A stretch of 64,000 bases of DNA from Rhodospirillales bacterium (GTDB taxonomy: Bacteria > Pseudomonadota > Alphaproteobacteria > Rhodospirillales > Shumkoniaceae), in assembly GCA_014859895.1 (NCBI GenBank), contig JACZKS010000147.1:1-64000 (forward strand), read 5' to 3'. The notes below the pieces were generated by a model that was not told the origin of the DNA, did not search any database, and worked only from the letters and a program-made list of their open reading frames with translations. Made by a program: the position numbers and the translations under genes. Positions 9,489 to 19,100 of this stretch are shown here, in pieces (the stretch's first letter is position 1; each line of letters begins with the position of its first letter).

Positions 9489-10304
9489 TTATTCGGGGAA
9501 CAGCTGTGCGAACAGTTCGTCGTGGCAGAGGAAGTTGGGGATGATGTAGTCGGCGCCGACGCCGGCGAGGCGTTTGCGTTTCCACTGATCGACGACGAGG
9601 CAATCGGGTTCGTCGGTTGCGACGCCGACGGCGATGCCGCCGACCTGTTTCACATTTTCGATTTCGACGTAGCCGTCGCCGAAGCCGAGGAATTCGTCGC
9701 CGCGGACGCCGGCGGTCTCGATGAGCTTCTTGATGAGAATGGCCTTGGAGAAGCTCTTGTAGTCGTCGAGGGCGCCGTAGACGCCGCCGTCGAAGTAGTG
9801 ATCGATCTGGAGCAGGTGGGCTTCGTCCTTGACGAATTTGTCGTCGGTGCCGGAGGCGAGATACATTTTGAAGCCGCGGGCCTTGAGGCCGTCAAGCAGG
9901 GCGATTGAGCCGGGAACGAGATATTGATGGGGGGGGATTTCGCCGCTGCGGAGGCCGGCGATACGGTCCTTGATTCGCTCCATGAGGAGGTCGAGGTACA
10001 TGTGCTTGTAGACGAGGGGATCCTGGGGCGTGCCACCGCGCTTGGTGATTTCGTCGCAGAGGGCGATCATCTGGTAGATGGTCTGGCGGCCGGTGAGTTG
10101 GCCGACATATTCGCGGACGACTTCGGTGAGTTCGGCTTCGGACTCGCCGGATTTGAGGCCGGCAAGGATTTCGACCATCATCGGGACCATGACGTCGATC
10201 CAGCCGGCGCGGATGATGGAGACGGTGCCGTCGAAGTCAAACAGAGCGACTTTAGCGCGCGAGGCGACAGCGCCGGGGCGCAGACATTCAATTAAATTGT
10301 TCAT
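9489..10304 (-). CDS. HAD superfamily phosphatase
   Basis: Haloacid-dehalogenase-type hydrolase of 271 residues from the ATG at 10304. Motif I is ALFDFDGTVS with nucleophile Asp23 and acid/base Asp25, motif II is the Ser/Thr of LASGTDDKF, and motif IV is GFGDGYVEIENV. A helical cap lies between motifs I and II (about residues 35-120). A longer frame to 10367 exists but adds a low-complexity segment and runs into the CPBP gene, so I prefer 10304, although its ribosome site is weak. First gene of the sugar-phosphate operon, so it probably removes a phosphate from the intermediate made by the kinases, as GmhB does in heptose synthesis. Confidence 0.82.
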   Translation of the reverse strand: MNNLIECLRPGAVASRAKVALFDFDGTVSIIRAGWIDVMVPMMVEILAGLKSGESEAELTEVVREYVGQLTGRQTIYQMIALCDEITKRGGTPQDPLVYKHMYLDLLMERIKDRIAGLRSGEIPPHQYLVPGSIALLDGLKARGFKMYLASGTDDKFVKDEAHLLQIDHYFDGGVYGALDDYKSFSKAILIKKLIETAGVRGDEFLGFGDGYVEIENVKQVGGIAVGVATDEPDCLVVDQWKRKRLAGVGADYIIPNFLCHDELFAQLFPE

Positions 10305-10329
10305 CAAGAAACCAAGAGTCTTTCCGGAG

Positions 10330-10995
10330 CTAGAGCCACAGTTCCCAACGCCCTGACCACAGGACAAAAGCGGCGAGGCAGGCGTTGGTCACTGCGTGGG
10401 CGAGGATCAGGTCGCCGAGACGGCGTGTCCTCACCAACCAACCATTATAAACCGCGCCGGCAATGAGCCCGACTTCCCAATAGGGACCGTGTTCGAGGGC
10501 GAACAGGATGGCGGTGAACCAGAAGGCGCGGGCTTGGTAGTGGCCGATGGGGAGGGATTCGAAGTCGGGTTTGGCGAGCCAGCGCATGAGCCAGCCGCGC
10601 CAGAACAGTTCCTCAACGATGGGAACCAGCAGGGCGGCGCGGGCGATGCGGAGGGCGACGGAGAGCGAGTCGGCGCGGGCCTCGGGGGAGAGGGTGGATT
10701 TGAGAGTTCCGGTGAGCGGGTTCTGGAACAGAATGCTGTCGCGGTAGCCGGGGAACAGGACGTCGGGGGCGATCCAGATGAGGAAGACGCCGGCGCCGAT
10801 CAGAACGCTCAACAGGGGTGAGGAGCAGCGGAAGTCGAGGACTTTGCGCGAGAAGACGATGAGAACTGCAGCCGGAACAAGCAGCCGTAGAGCAAGCGAG
10901 GCGCGGTCAGGCAGGCCGAGGTAGGGTTCGGCGGCCAGCAGCAGCATGAAGACGGCGAATGGGAGAACCCAGGGCAGGGAAGGGTGTCTCTGCAT
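10330..10995 (-). CDS. CPBP/CAAX-like intramembrane protease
   Basis: Membrane protein of 221 residues with six to eight hydrophobic segments. The family signature is complete: EELFWR with Glu128, Glu129 and Arg133, then His169 in ALEHGPYW and His200 in LILAHAVTNA, the metal-binding set of the CPBP family. The HGPYW and YNGWLVRTRRLGDLILAH blocks resemble the subfamily that accompanies exosortase/PEP-CTERM systems. It lies 25 bases upstream of the HAD gene and 42 bases after the TPR lipoprotein gene, all on the - strand. No exosortase or PEP-CTERM substrate is visible in the window, so the PEP-CTERM link is inference. Confidence 0.82.
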   Translation of the reverse strand: MQRHPSLPWVLPFAVFMLLLAAEPYLGLPDRASLALRLLVPAAVLIVFSRKVLDFRCSSPLLSVLIGAGVFLIWIAPDVLFPGYRDSILFQNPLTGTLKSTLSPEARADSLSVALRIARAALLVPIVEELFWRGWLMRWLAKPDFESLPIGHYQARAFWFTAILFALEHGPYWEVGLIAGAVYNGWLVRTRRLGDLILAHAVTNACLAAFVLWSGRWELWL

Positions 10996-11037
10996 GATGT
11001 ATCCGGAGAGTCAGTGAGGCAGGATGTTCCCGAATGA

Positions 11038-13389
11038 CTAGCTCAGCTTGGCCAGAAGCTCCTTGATTTTTGCCGCGTCCGAGGGCGTCGGGTTCAGGCT
11101 GAGAGCCGTTTGGAGGCTGCGCCGCGCGCCGGTTTTGTCGCCTTTCTGGAAGAGGGCGATGCCCATGTGGTAGTGGTAGAGCGGGTTTTTGGGGGCCTTC
11201 TGGGTGATGTCGCGATAGATGGTCAGGGCGCTGTCACTGAGCTGTTTGCGGAGGTAGACCCAGCCGAGAGTATCGGCGATGTCAAGGCTGCCGGGGGCGC
11301 GCTGGCGGGCGCGCTGGGCGTAGGTGAGGGCGAGGTCGAGGTCGCGGCCCTCCTCGGCCATCATGTAGGCGAGGTTATTGAGGGCGATGGGATTGTCGGG
11401 CTGGTTTCTTACGACGTTTTCGTAGATGGGCAGGGACTCGCGCTGGAGGCCGGCGGCGTCGAGGGTGAGGGCGAGTTGAAGGTTGACCTGAGGGTTATTG
11501 GGCTGAAGCGCCTGGCCCCTGCGGAGAGTTTGGAGGGCTTCCTGGGTGCGTTTCATGAGCCGCTGGGTTTCGCCGAGGCGGAGATAGAGTTCGAGGTTCT
11601 TGGGGTCGAGGCCGATCAGATGGCGATATTCCTGGTCGGCGGTGGCGAGGTCGCCGATGCGGAGAGCGATATTGCCGGTGGCCATGCGGAGGGCGTTGAT
11701 CTGCGGGCGGGTCCTGGTCTCGGCCTTGAGCATATCGAGGGCCTGCTTGCCGCGGTCGGTGACGACCATGGTTTCGGCGAGGCCGAACAGCAGGCGGAGG
11801 TCGCCGGGGTAGCGCTGGCGAAGGGTCAGGAAGATGCGTTCGGAGTCGGGGTATTTTTTCTCGGTGAACAGCACGAGGGCCTGTTGGAACATGAGGTCGG
11901 GCTGTTCGGGCGAGGCGGCGAGAAACTTCTGGAGTTCCTGGCGGGCGAGCGAGGTGCTGCCGCTGTTGAGCAATCCGTTGACCTTGATCACCTGGGCGGC
12001 GATGTTCTTGGGTTCTGCCTGAAGGACGGCGTCGGCGGATTCGATGGCGCGGCCGAAGTCCTGTTTCAGCAAGGCGACCTGGCCGAGACCGATGCGGGCG
12101 GCGACGAAATTGCGGTTGGTTTTCGAGGCATCTTTGATGGCCTCCATGTACTGGACGCGGGCGGCATCGAGGTCGCCGCGGGCCTGGTATGCCCTGGCCA
12201 GGTTGTAGCGGACCGAGGGACTGTTGGGGACCTTGCCGAGCAGCGACTGGAGGTCGTTGATGGCGGCATTGCTCTTATCGGCATCGCCGGACTGCAACTG
12301 CATGGCGGCGCGGAGAGCGATTGACTGGTTGTCGTTGGGATCGTCCTTGACGATGCTTTCGATGGATTCGAGGGCCTGTTTGGGCTGTCCCTGCATGAAT
12401 GTCATGACGGCCAGCCGGCGCCGGTGTTCGTTTCTGCGTTCGGGTTCGGCGACGGCGGCCGCTTCAAGCACTTTCTTCGCCTTGTCGTAGTCGCGGATCC
12501 GGAAGTAGAAGTCGGCGGATTTGCTCCGGGCGTCGGGCACCGAGGACGCCTTGGCGAGCATTCCATCAATGACTTTGTCGGCGTCTGCCCGGCGGTTCGA
12601 GGAAACATAGAAGACGGCGAGGCCGAGGTGAGAGGTCCACTGTGTGGGGAACGCGGTGATCTTCTGTTTGTGGATGGCCTCGGCTTTGTGGGGTTGCTGC
12701 TGGGAGCGGTAGTAAGCGGCGAGGAAATCGTAGGAGTTGGGGTAGCTTGGGGTGTCCTGGATCAACTGCAACGAGATCTTCTCGGCTTCGGCGGTCTGCT
12801 TGTTTCGGAACAACACCTGGGCGAGGGCGTAGCGCAGTTCGGGCTGCTTGGGTTTGACGGCGTCAGCCTTTCTGAACTGGCCGACGGCTTCGTCGAGATC
12901 CTCATTGGCGACGGCGAGGAAGCCGCGCAGGCGGTGGACATGATAGCTGTTGGGATTCGAATTCTTGATGAGGTCAACGATCTCTTCGACCTCCTTAAGC
13001 ATCCGCCGGTCTTCCCGGTTATTCGGCATGAGCGAGTAGGCGGCGAGGTAGAGGTCGGCCAGTTTGCCGGCGGCCTCGTCCTGTTTGGGCAGCAGTTCGA
13101 CGGCCCGGCGGTAAGCGGCGGCTGCCTCACGGAAGGCGCCGCGGCGGATCTGAGCGTCGCCCAGTTTGTGGTAGGCCTCTCCGAATCTGGGGTCCTGCTT
13201 GACGGCGTTGCTGTACATCAGCACCGCTTCCTTATATTTCCCTTGGTCGAAGTATTTGTTGCCGTTTTCCAAATACCTGCGTTTGACCACCTCGGGATCG
13301 CGGCTGCAACCCGAGAGGCAAAGCATGACGGCGGCGGCCGCGCACGCGACGAAAATGGATCTCTTCATGATTGCGTTGCTTATGCTCAA
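11038..13389 (-). CDS. TPR-repeat lipoprotein (PEP-CTERM PrsT-like)
   Basis: Large tetratricopeptide-repeat protein of 783 residues. The N-terminus is a lipoprotein signal: KRSIFVACAAAAVMLCLSGC with the lipobox LSGC, so the mature protein is anchored in an envelope membrane. The first repeats (YLENGNKYFDQGKYKEA, VKQDPRFGEAYHKLGDAQ) and the overall length match the long TPR lipoproteins that accompany PEP-CTERM/exopolysaccharide systems. About twenty TPR-like units run to the C-terminus. I chose TTG at 13389, preceded by GGGAGGG at a suitable distance; an internal ATG at 13368 lacks a ribosome site but also gives a signal peptide. It probably serves as a scaffold for an envelope or secretion complex with the neighbouring TolC-like protein and CPBP protease. 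Confidence 0.82.
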   Translation of the reverse strand: MSISNAIMKRSIFVACAAAAVMLCLSGCSRDPEVVKRRYLENGNKYFDQGKYKEAVLMYSNAVKQDPRFGEAYHKLGDAQIRRGAFREAAAAYRRAVELLPKQDEAAGKLADLYLAAYSLMPNNREDRRMLKEVEEIVDLIKNSNPNSYHVHRLRGFLAVANEDLDEAVGQFRKADAVKPKQPELRYALAQVLFRNKQTAEAEKISLQLIQDTPSYPNSYDFLAAYYRSQQQPHKAEAIHKQKITAFPTQWTSHLGLAVFYVSSNRRADADKVIDGMLAKASSVPDARSKSADFYFRIRDYDKAKKVLEAAAVAEPERRNEHRRRLAVMTFMQGQPKQALESIESIVKDDPNDNQSIALRAAMQLQSGDADKSNAAINDLQSLLGKVPNSPSVRYNLARAYQARGDLDAARVQYMEAIKDASKTNRNFVAARIGLGQVALLKQDFGRAIESADAVLQAEPKNIAAQVIKVNGLLNSGSTSLARQELQKFLAASPEQPDLMFQQALVLFTEKKYPDSERIFLTLRQRYPGDLRLLFGLAETMVVTDRGKQALDMLKAETRTRPQINALRMATGNIALRIGDLATADQEYRHLIGLDPKNLELYLRLGETQRLMKRTQEALQTLRRGQALQPNNPQVNLQLALTLDAAGLQRESLPIYENVVRNQPDNPIALNNLAYMMAEEGRDLDLALTYAQRARQRAPGSLDIADTLGWVYLRKQLSDSALTIYRDITQKAPKNPLYHYHMGIALFQKGDKTGARRSLQTALSLNPTPSDAAKIKELLAKLS

Positions 13390-13520
13390 GATTCAGCCCT
13401 CCCCCACGAATCTCTATCAACATTAGTTGAACACAGGCCGCAGGTGGAGGCAACGTGGCTCATCCGGCTGAAGCGGCAGTACTTGGCGGCGGCATTCGCC
13501 GGCGGGGCGCCAGTGCCGGA

Positions 13521-14804
13521 TCAGCGCCGCATCGTTGCAATCAACTGGCCGGAATGGCGTAGCGCCTCCAACCGCGCCCGTTCCACTTCATAGAGGGCCT
13601 GGTGGTAGGCCGACCACTTCTCCTGCTCGGCGACGCGGGCCTCCTCCAGTTGCAGTGTGCTGGCCCTGCCCTCTTCGGTGAGCGAGAGCAGAATGGAAAC
13701 CTGTTCGCGGGCGACTTCAAGATCGAGTTTGGCCACTTCCTGATAAGCCTCGGCGTCGGCGGCCTTCCGCAGGGATTCGCGCGTGCCGGCCTCGATTCTG
13801 GCGCGCAGCGACTCGGCCTGGATGCGGAGTTTGCGGACCTCGATGTCGGCCTGGGAGGCGGCCGCCTCGTCCTGAGGGTTCGCGAAGAGGGGGAACATGA
13901 TGGAGGCGCCGATTTGCGCGTTGTGGCGTTGGAAGCGGCGGAAGAAATCCTCGTAGTTGTTGAACTTGCCGAGCAGGGAGTATTGCGCGATGAGGTTGAC
14001 CGACGGCAGGCGTTTGGCACGGTTCATGCGCGCGGCGAGGGCCTGAGCCTTCAGATCGGATTCGAGCCTGCGCAACTCCGCGTTGCCGCGGACCGATTCC
14101 TGAATCAGTTCATTTTCCGCAATCGCAGCACCCAAGGCGGTGCGCTCCTCCATGGCCGGTTCGATTGTGATGGCTGCCGGCAGCCCCAGCGTTTGCGACA
14201 GCGAACGTGAAAGCGATGCCGCGGAGCCCCCGAGCGCGGACAACCGCTGGCGCGCTCGGGCCAGATTGACCGCGGCCCGCTTGCCTTCGATTGGCAGTTC
14301 CCGGCCCTCGGCGACGCGGAGGCGGACGGCGGCTTCAATTCGGGCGAGCGATTCGACCTGGTGCTGGAGGAGAGATCGCGAGCGGACAGTTCGTTCGAGA
14401 TCAAGGAAGAGCACGGCGGTTCTGAGGGCGACTTCCTCCTTGATCGACTCGGCTCCCATTGCGGCGCCCCTGACCTGCTCCCTGGCCTGGGCGGTGGCGA
14501 GGCGGGCGGACGCGTTGTAGATACTGCGTTCGGCGCGGGCCTGGAAAATGGACGGGGCGGAGCCGTCGAGGCTGACGGGGAAGCCGTAGGTGTAGGCGAG
14601 TCCGCTGCCGGCGTAGACGCGTGGCAGCAGAGGCTCCGCCACGAGATTCACGGAAAGCGCCGACTTCTGCTGGTCGAGCCGGGCGAGCATGAGGTCCGGG
14701 TTCTGTTCGAGGGCGAGATCGACGGCCTGGCGCAAAGTGAGCGTTCTCGTTTCGGCACTCAGGGAGAGGGTCAGCAATGCAAGCAAGAGGATGTGTCGCA
14801 TCAC
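13521..14804 (-). CDS. TolC family outer-membrane efflux protein
   Basis: Outer-membrane channel protein of 427 residues. A signal peptide (MMRHILLLALLTLSLSAE) is followed by LTLRQAVDLALEQNPDLMLARLD, the characteristic start of the first OEP domain, and by two long alpha-helical coiled-coil regions rich in Ala, Glu, Leu and Arg (about residues 40-230 and 240-420). Members trimerise to form the exit duct of tripartite efflux or type I secretion systems. No inner-membrane pump or membrane-fusion gene is adjacent, so the partner is elsewhere. The start codon overlaps the stop of a tiny secreted-peptide gene upstream. Confidence 0.86.
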   Translation of the reverse strand: MMRHILLLALLTLSLSAETRTLTLRQAVDLALEQNPDLMLARLDQQKSALSVNLVAEPLLPRVYAGSGLAYTYGFPVSLDGSAPSIFQARAERSIYNASARLATAQAREQVRGAAMGAESIKEEVALRTAVLFLDLERTVRSRSLLQHQVESLARIEAAVRLRVAEGRELPIEGKRAAVNLARARQRLSALGGSAASLSRSLSQTLGLPAAITIEPAMEERTALGAAIAENELIQESVRGNAELRRLESDLKAQALAARMNRAKRLPSVNLIAQYSLLGKFNNYEDFFRRFQRHNAQIGASIMFPLFANPQDEAAASQADIEVRKLRIQAESLRARIEAGTRESLRKAADAEAYQEVAKLDLEVAREQVSILLSLTEEGRASTLQLEEARVAEQEKWSAYHQALYEVERARLEALRHSGQLIATMRR

Positions 14805-14971
14805 TTCAAAGCGTATCGCGCCGGCGGTGGTTGAGGAGCAGGCGAGATCCAGTTGACGCCGGCGAGGGGTTCAGCGGTGGATGAGTCGAGGATGAGGCCG
14901 GAGACTGATGGGGGCTGTGCGGAGAGGATGAGAGGGGGGAGCAGGAAGAGGAGAACGAAGGTGCGCCGCAT
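14801..14971 (-). CDS. Short secreted peptide, possible truncated carboxypeptidase-regulatory-like protein
   Basis: Predicted 56-residue product beginning with a good signal peptide (MRRTFVLLFLLPPLILSA). It continues with SVSGLILDSSTAEPLAGV, which looks like the first strand of a carboxypeptidase-regulatory-like (Ig-like) domain, and stops after a Pro-rich tail. Its stop overlaps the start of the TolC gene (TGA within the TolC start region), which suggests coupling. The domain is far shorter than normal (about 80-90 residues), so this is either a remnant of a larger gene or a small leader-type protein. It lies downstream of the nifJ-operon terminator and must have its own promoter. Confidence 0.45.
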   Translation of the reverse strand: MRRTFVLLFLLPPLILSAQPPSVSGLILDSSTAEPLAGVNWISPAPQPPPARYALK

Positions 14972-15041
14972 CAATACTGTCGATACGACGGCGGCGGACA
15001 GTGACGCCCAATAAAGGGTGAGCACGAGGCGGACACGAATG

Positions 15042-15075
15042 ATGAAAAAAAGGGTCCGCGCCAGGCGGACCCTTT
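15042..15075 (-). terminator. Rho-independent terminator of the nifJ operon
   Basis: Perfect inverted repeat with arms AAAGGGTCCGC (15049-15059) and GCGGACCCTTT (15065-15075) and a five-base loop. Read on the - strand it is followed by a run of seven T (15048 downward). It sits 24 bases after the stop of the dihydroorotate-dehydrogenase-like gene and closes the nifJ transcript. Confidence 0.9.
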
Positions 15076-15098
15076 ATCTGGCGACGGCTGCGGAGGAG

Positions 15099-16106
15099 TT
15101 ACGCCGTCGTCTTCAAGGTGTAGCTCGACAGCACTTTCATGTAGTTGGCGCGTTCGAAGGCCGCCGGTTCGGCGACCGACTGCGAGCTCATGCTGCCGCG
15201 CATCTGGAGGACGGATTCGTATTCGTGCTCTTCCATCCATTCGATGAGGTCTTCCTCGATTTTCGAGGCATAGGCGGGGCCGTGGCGCAGCAGGGCCGAG
15301 GTGGTCATGGCGACCTTGGCGCCGGCCATAATAGACTTGACCACATCCTCGGCCGTGTGCACGCCGCCGGTGATGGCGAGGTCGGGGCGGATGCGGTTGT
15401 AGAGCAGGGCGGTCCAGTGGAGGCGGAGGCGCAGCTCGTGGGAGTCGCTGAGGACGAGGTTGGGGACCACTTCGAGGGCGTCGAGGTCGAAGTCGGGCTG
15501 GTAGAAGCGGTTGAACAGCACGAGGCCGTCGGCGCCGGCTTCGTCCATCTTCTTTGCCATGTTGGCGAAGGCGGTGAAGAAGGGTCCGAGTTTGACCGAG
15601 ACCGGGATGCGGACGCTGGCCTTGACGTGGCTGACGAGATCGAAGTAGATCTCCTCGACCTTTTGGGCGGTCATCTCGAGGTCGGTCGGCAGGTAGTAGA
15701 TGTTCAGTTCGAGGGCGTCGGCGCCGGCCTGCTCCATCTGCTGGGCGTAGCGGATCCAGCCGCCTGTGGAGATGCCGTTGAGACTGGCGATTACGGGGAT
15801 GGAGGTGGACTCCTTGACCTTCCTGACATAGTTCAGGTAGGGTTCGGGTCCGAGGTTATAGCTTCCCATTTCGGGGAAGTAGTTCATGGCCTCGCCGAAG
15901 CTTTCGGTGCCTTCAGTGAGGTAGCGGTCGAGTTCACCGCTTTCGAGTTGGATCTGTTCCTCGAAAAGTGAGTGAAGAACGACGGCCGAGACGCCGGCGT
16001 CCTCCAGCCTGAGAACGTTGCCAACCTCCTTGCAGAGCGGCGACGAGGAAGCCACGATGGGCGTGCGGAGCTTGAGTCCGAGGTATCCGGTGGTCAGGTC
16101 GATCAT
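15099..16106 (-). CDS. Dihydroorotate dehydrogenase-like flavoprotein
   Basis: FMN-binding TIM-barrel protein of 335 residues of the dihydroorotate dehydrogenase/dihydropyrimidine dehydrogenase superfamily. Visible blocks are [20 protein letters not shown] at the N-terminus, [12 protein letters not shown] around residue 150 (substrate-loop region, where true PyrD has an Asn-containing motif), [11 protein letters not shown] and [20 protein letters not shown] (phosphate-binding for FMN). It starts two bases after nifJ and shares its transcript, an association common in Acidobacteria, Bacteroidetes and Deltaproteobacteria. This context points to an electron-transfer role with ferredoxin rather than pyrimidine synthesis, though its reaction is not established. 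Confidence 0.82.
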   Translation of the reverse strand: MIDLTTGYLGLKLRTPIVASSSPLCKEVGNVLRLEDAGVSAVVLHSLFEEQIQLESGELDRYLTEGTESFGEAMNYFPEMGSYNLGPEPYLNYVRKVKESTSIPVIASLNGISTGGWIRYAQQMEQAGADALELNIYYLPTDLEMTAQKVEEIYFDLVSHVKASVRIPVSVKLGPFFTAFANMAKKMDEAGADGLVLFNRFYQPDFDLDALEVVPNLVLSDSHELRLRLHWTALLYNRIRPDLAITGGVHTAEDVVKSIMAGAKVAMTTSALLRHGPAYASKIEEDLIEWMEEHEYESVLQMRGSMSSQSVAEPAAFERANYMKVLSSYTLKTTA

Positions 16107-16108
16107 GA

Positions 16109-19100
16109 TTACTTGCCTCCTTCGGTGGCCTTGTCAGCAGAACCCACGCCAGGCGCGGCGGCCATCTGTTCATAGAGGCGCCAGCGGTTCATGACGTCGG
16201 CCTGAGCTTCGGCGAGCAGCCGCCGGGCATCTTCCGGACGGCTGTGGACGAGCATGGTGTAGCGGGTTTCGTTGTAGATGTATTTGTCGAGCGGCAGGCT
16301 GGGAGCCTTGCAGTCGAGCACGAACGGGTTCTTGCCATCGGCGACGAGGGCGGGGTTGTAGCGGAACATGGGCCAGTGGCCGGTCTGGACGGCAAGTTTC
16401 TGCTGTTCGAGTCCGAACTGGAGGTCGTAGCCGTGTGCGATGCAGTGGGAGTAAGCGATGATGATGGACGGGCCGTCCCACTTTTCGGCCTCGACGAAGG
16501 CCTTGACGGTCTGCATGTCGCTGGAACCCATGGCGACGCGGGCGACATAGACGTTGCCGTAGGCGACGGCCATCATGGCGAGGTCCTTCTTAGCGGAGGG
16601 TTTGCCGCCGGCGGCGAATTTGGCGACCGCGGCGCGGGGAGTGGACTTCGAGCACTGGCCGCCGGTGTTGGAGTAGACCTCCGTATCGAGCACGAGGATG
16701 TTGACGTTCTTGCCGGAGGCGAGGACGTGGTCCAGGCCACCGTAGCCGATGTCGTAGGCCCAGCCGTCGCCGCCGAGGATCCACACGCTCTTCTTGGCGA
16801 GGGTGTCTGAGACGGCGAGCAGGTCGCGAAGGGCGGCGCTGCTGCCGTTGGCGCCGTTGGAGAGCAGTTCGTTGACCTTGGTCTTCAGTACCTCGATCTG
16901 CTCGCGCACGGCGAAGATGCCCGCTTCGGTGGACTGATCGGCGTTGAGGATCTCCTGGGCCAGGTTGTCGCCGATTTTGGAGGCGAAGCGCTGAACCAGT
17001 TCACGGGCGTAAGCGTTCTGGTGGTCGACGGCGAGGCGCATCCCGAGACCAAACTCGGCGTTGTCCTCGAACAGCGAGTTCGACCACGTCGGGCCGCGGC
17101 CGGCGTTGTTCTTCGCGTAAGGGGTCGTGGGCAAGTTGGCGCCGTAGATCGACGAGCAACCGGTGGCGTTGGCGATGAGGGTGCGGTCGCCGAACAACTG
17201 GGTGAGCAGTTTGACGTAGGGCGTTTCGCCACAACCCGAGCAGGCGCCGGAGAACTCGAACAAGGGCTGGAAGAGTTGGAGGTCCTTCACCTGGGAGGTG
17301 GAGAGCTTGCTGCGATCAAACTCCGGCAGGTTGAGGAAAAAGTCCCAGTTGGCGACTTCGGCTTCCCTCAGCGGCATCTGGTCTTGCATGTCGATCGCGC
17401 GGTGCTTGGGGTTGGTCTTGTCCTTCACCGGGCAGGCCTGGACGCACAGGCCACAGCCGGTGCAGTCTTCAGGGGCCACCTGAAGCGAGTAGGCCATGTC
17501 CTTGTAGTCTTTCCAGCGGGCCTCGGCGGTCTTGAAGGTAGCCGGAGCGCCTTCGAGAGCGGAGCGGTCGACCACTTTGGCGCGGATTGTCGCATGCGGG
17601 CATACCAGCACGCACTTGCCGCACTGGATGCAGATCTTCTCGTCCCAGACCGGGATTTCGAGGGCGATGTTGCGCTTCTCCCACTGCGCCGTGGCCGTGG
17701 GGAACGTGCCGTCGTTGGGCATGGCCGAGACCGGCAGGCTGTCGCCTTCGCCGGCGAAGATCACGCCAAGGACGTTGCGGACGAATTCGGGGGCGGCTGC
17801 GGGCACGGGCGGTTTGAAGCCGACCGTGGAGGTGATGGCCGCCGGGACGGTGACTTCCTTCAGGTGTTCCAGCGTCTGGTCGACGGCGGCGAAGTTCTTC
17901 TGGACGACGGCCTCACCGCGGCGGCCGTAGGTCTTCTGAATGGCGTACTTGATCTGGGCGATCGCCTCTTCGCGGGGCAGGACGCCGGAGATGGCGAAGA
18001 AGCAGGTCTGCATCACGGTGTTGATGCGGGTACCCATGCCGGTGGCCTTGGCGACCTCGTAGGCGTCGATGACGTAGAACTTGAGCTTACGGTCGAGGAT
18101 GGTCTTCTGCAGGGGGGCGGGCAGGTGGTCCCAGACCGCGTCAGGGCCGAAAGGCGAGTTCAGCAGGAACGTTGCGCCGGGTTCGGCGTACTTGAGCACG
18201 TCCAGCTTTTCGAGGAAGTTGAACTGATGGCAGGCGATGAAGTTCGCCTTCGAGATCAGGTAAGTGCTGCGGATTGCGTCAGGACCGAATCGGAGGTGGG
18301 AGATGGTGGTGGAACCGGACTTCTTGGAGTCGTAGACAAAGTAGCCCTGGGCGTAGTTGCTGGTCTCCTCGGCGATGATTTTGACCGAGTTCTTATTGGC
18401 GCCCACGGTGCCGTCGGCGCCGAGGCCGTAGAACAGGGCGCGGACGGTCTTGGGATCGGCGGTTGAGTATTCGGGATCGTAGTCGATGCTGGTATGAGTG
18501 ACGTCGTCGTTGATGCCGATGGTGAAGTGGTTCTTGGGGTTGGGCTTGGAGAGTTCGTCGTAGATGCCCTTGACCATGGCGGGCGTGAATTCCTTGGACG
18601 ACAGGCCGTAGCGGCCGCCGACGACCTTGGGCTGGGCGAACGGCAGAGTGCCGGCGTCGATGCGTTCGGCGATGGCAGTGAGCACATCCTGGTAGAGGGG
18701 TTCGCCGGCGCAACCGGGTTCCTTGGTGCGGTCAAGGATGGCCAGCGACTTGACCGATTTGGGGAGGGCGTCGATGAAACCGTCGACGGAGAAAGGCCGG
18801 AACAGTCGAATCTTCAGGATGCCGACGTTTTCGCCGGCGGCATTCATGAAATCGACCGCTTCGTGGGCGGTTTCGGCGCCGGAGCCCATGAGGACGATGA
18901 CGCGCTCGGCAGTGGGCGAGCCGACGTATTCAAACAGCGAATACTGGCGGCCGACGATGGCGGCGAAGCGGTCCATGACCTTCTGGACGATGGCGGGGCA
19001 GGCGGTATAGAAGTTGTTGACGGTCTCGCGGGCCTGGAAGTAAACGTCGGGGTTCTGGGCTGTGCCGCGGAGGACGGGACGGTCGGGCGACATGGCGCGC

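Noticed and set aside
11110..12324. Long + strand open frame of 404 codons opposite the TPR gene
   Set aside because: Shadow of the TPR repeats on the other strand; composition is Gly/Glu/Val-rich with no start context.
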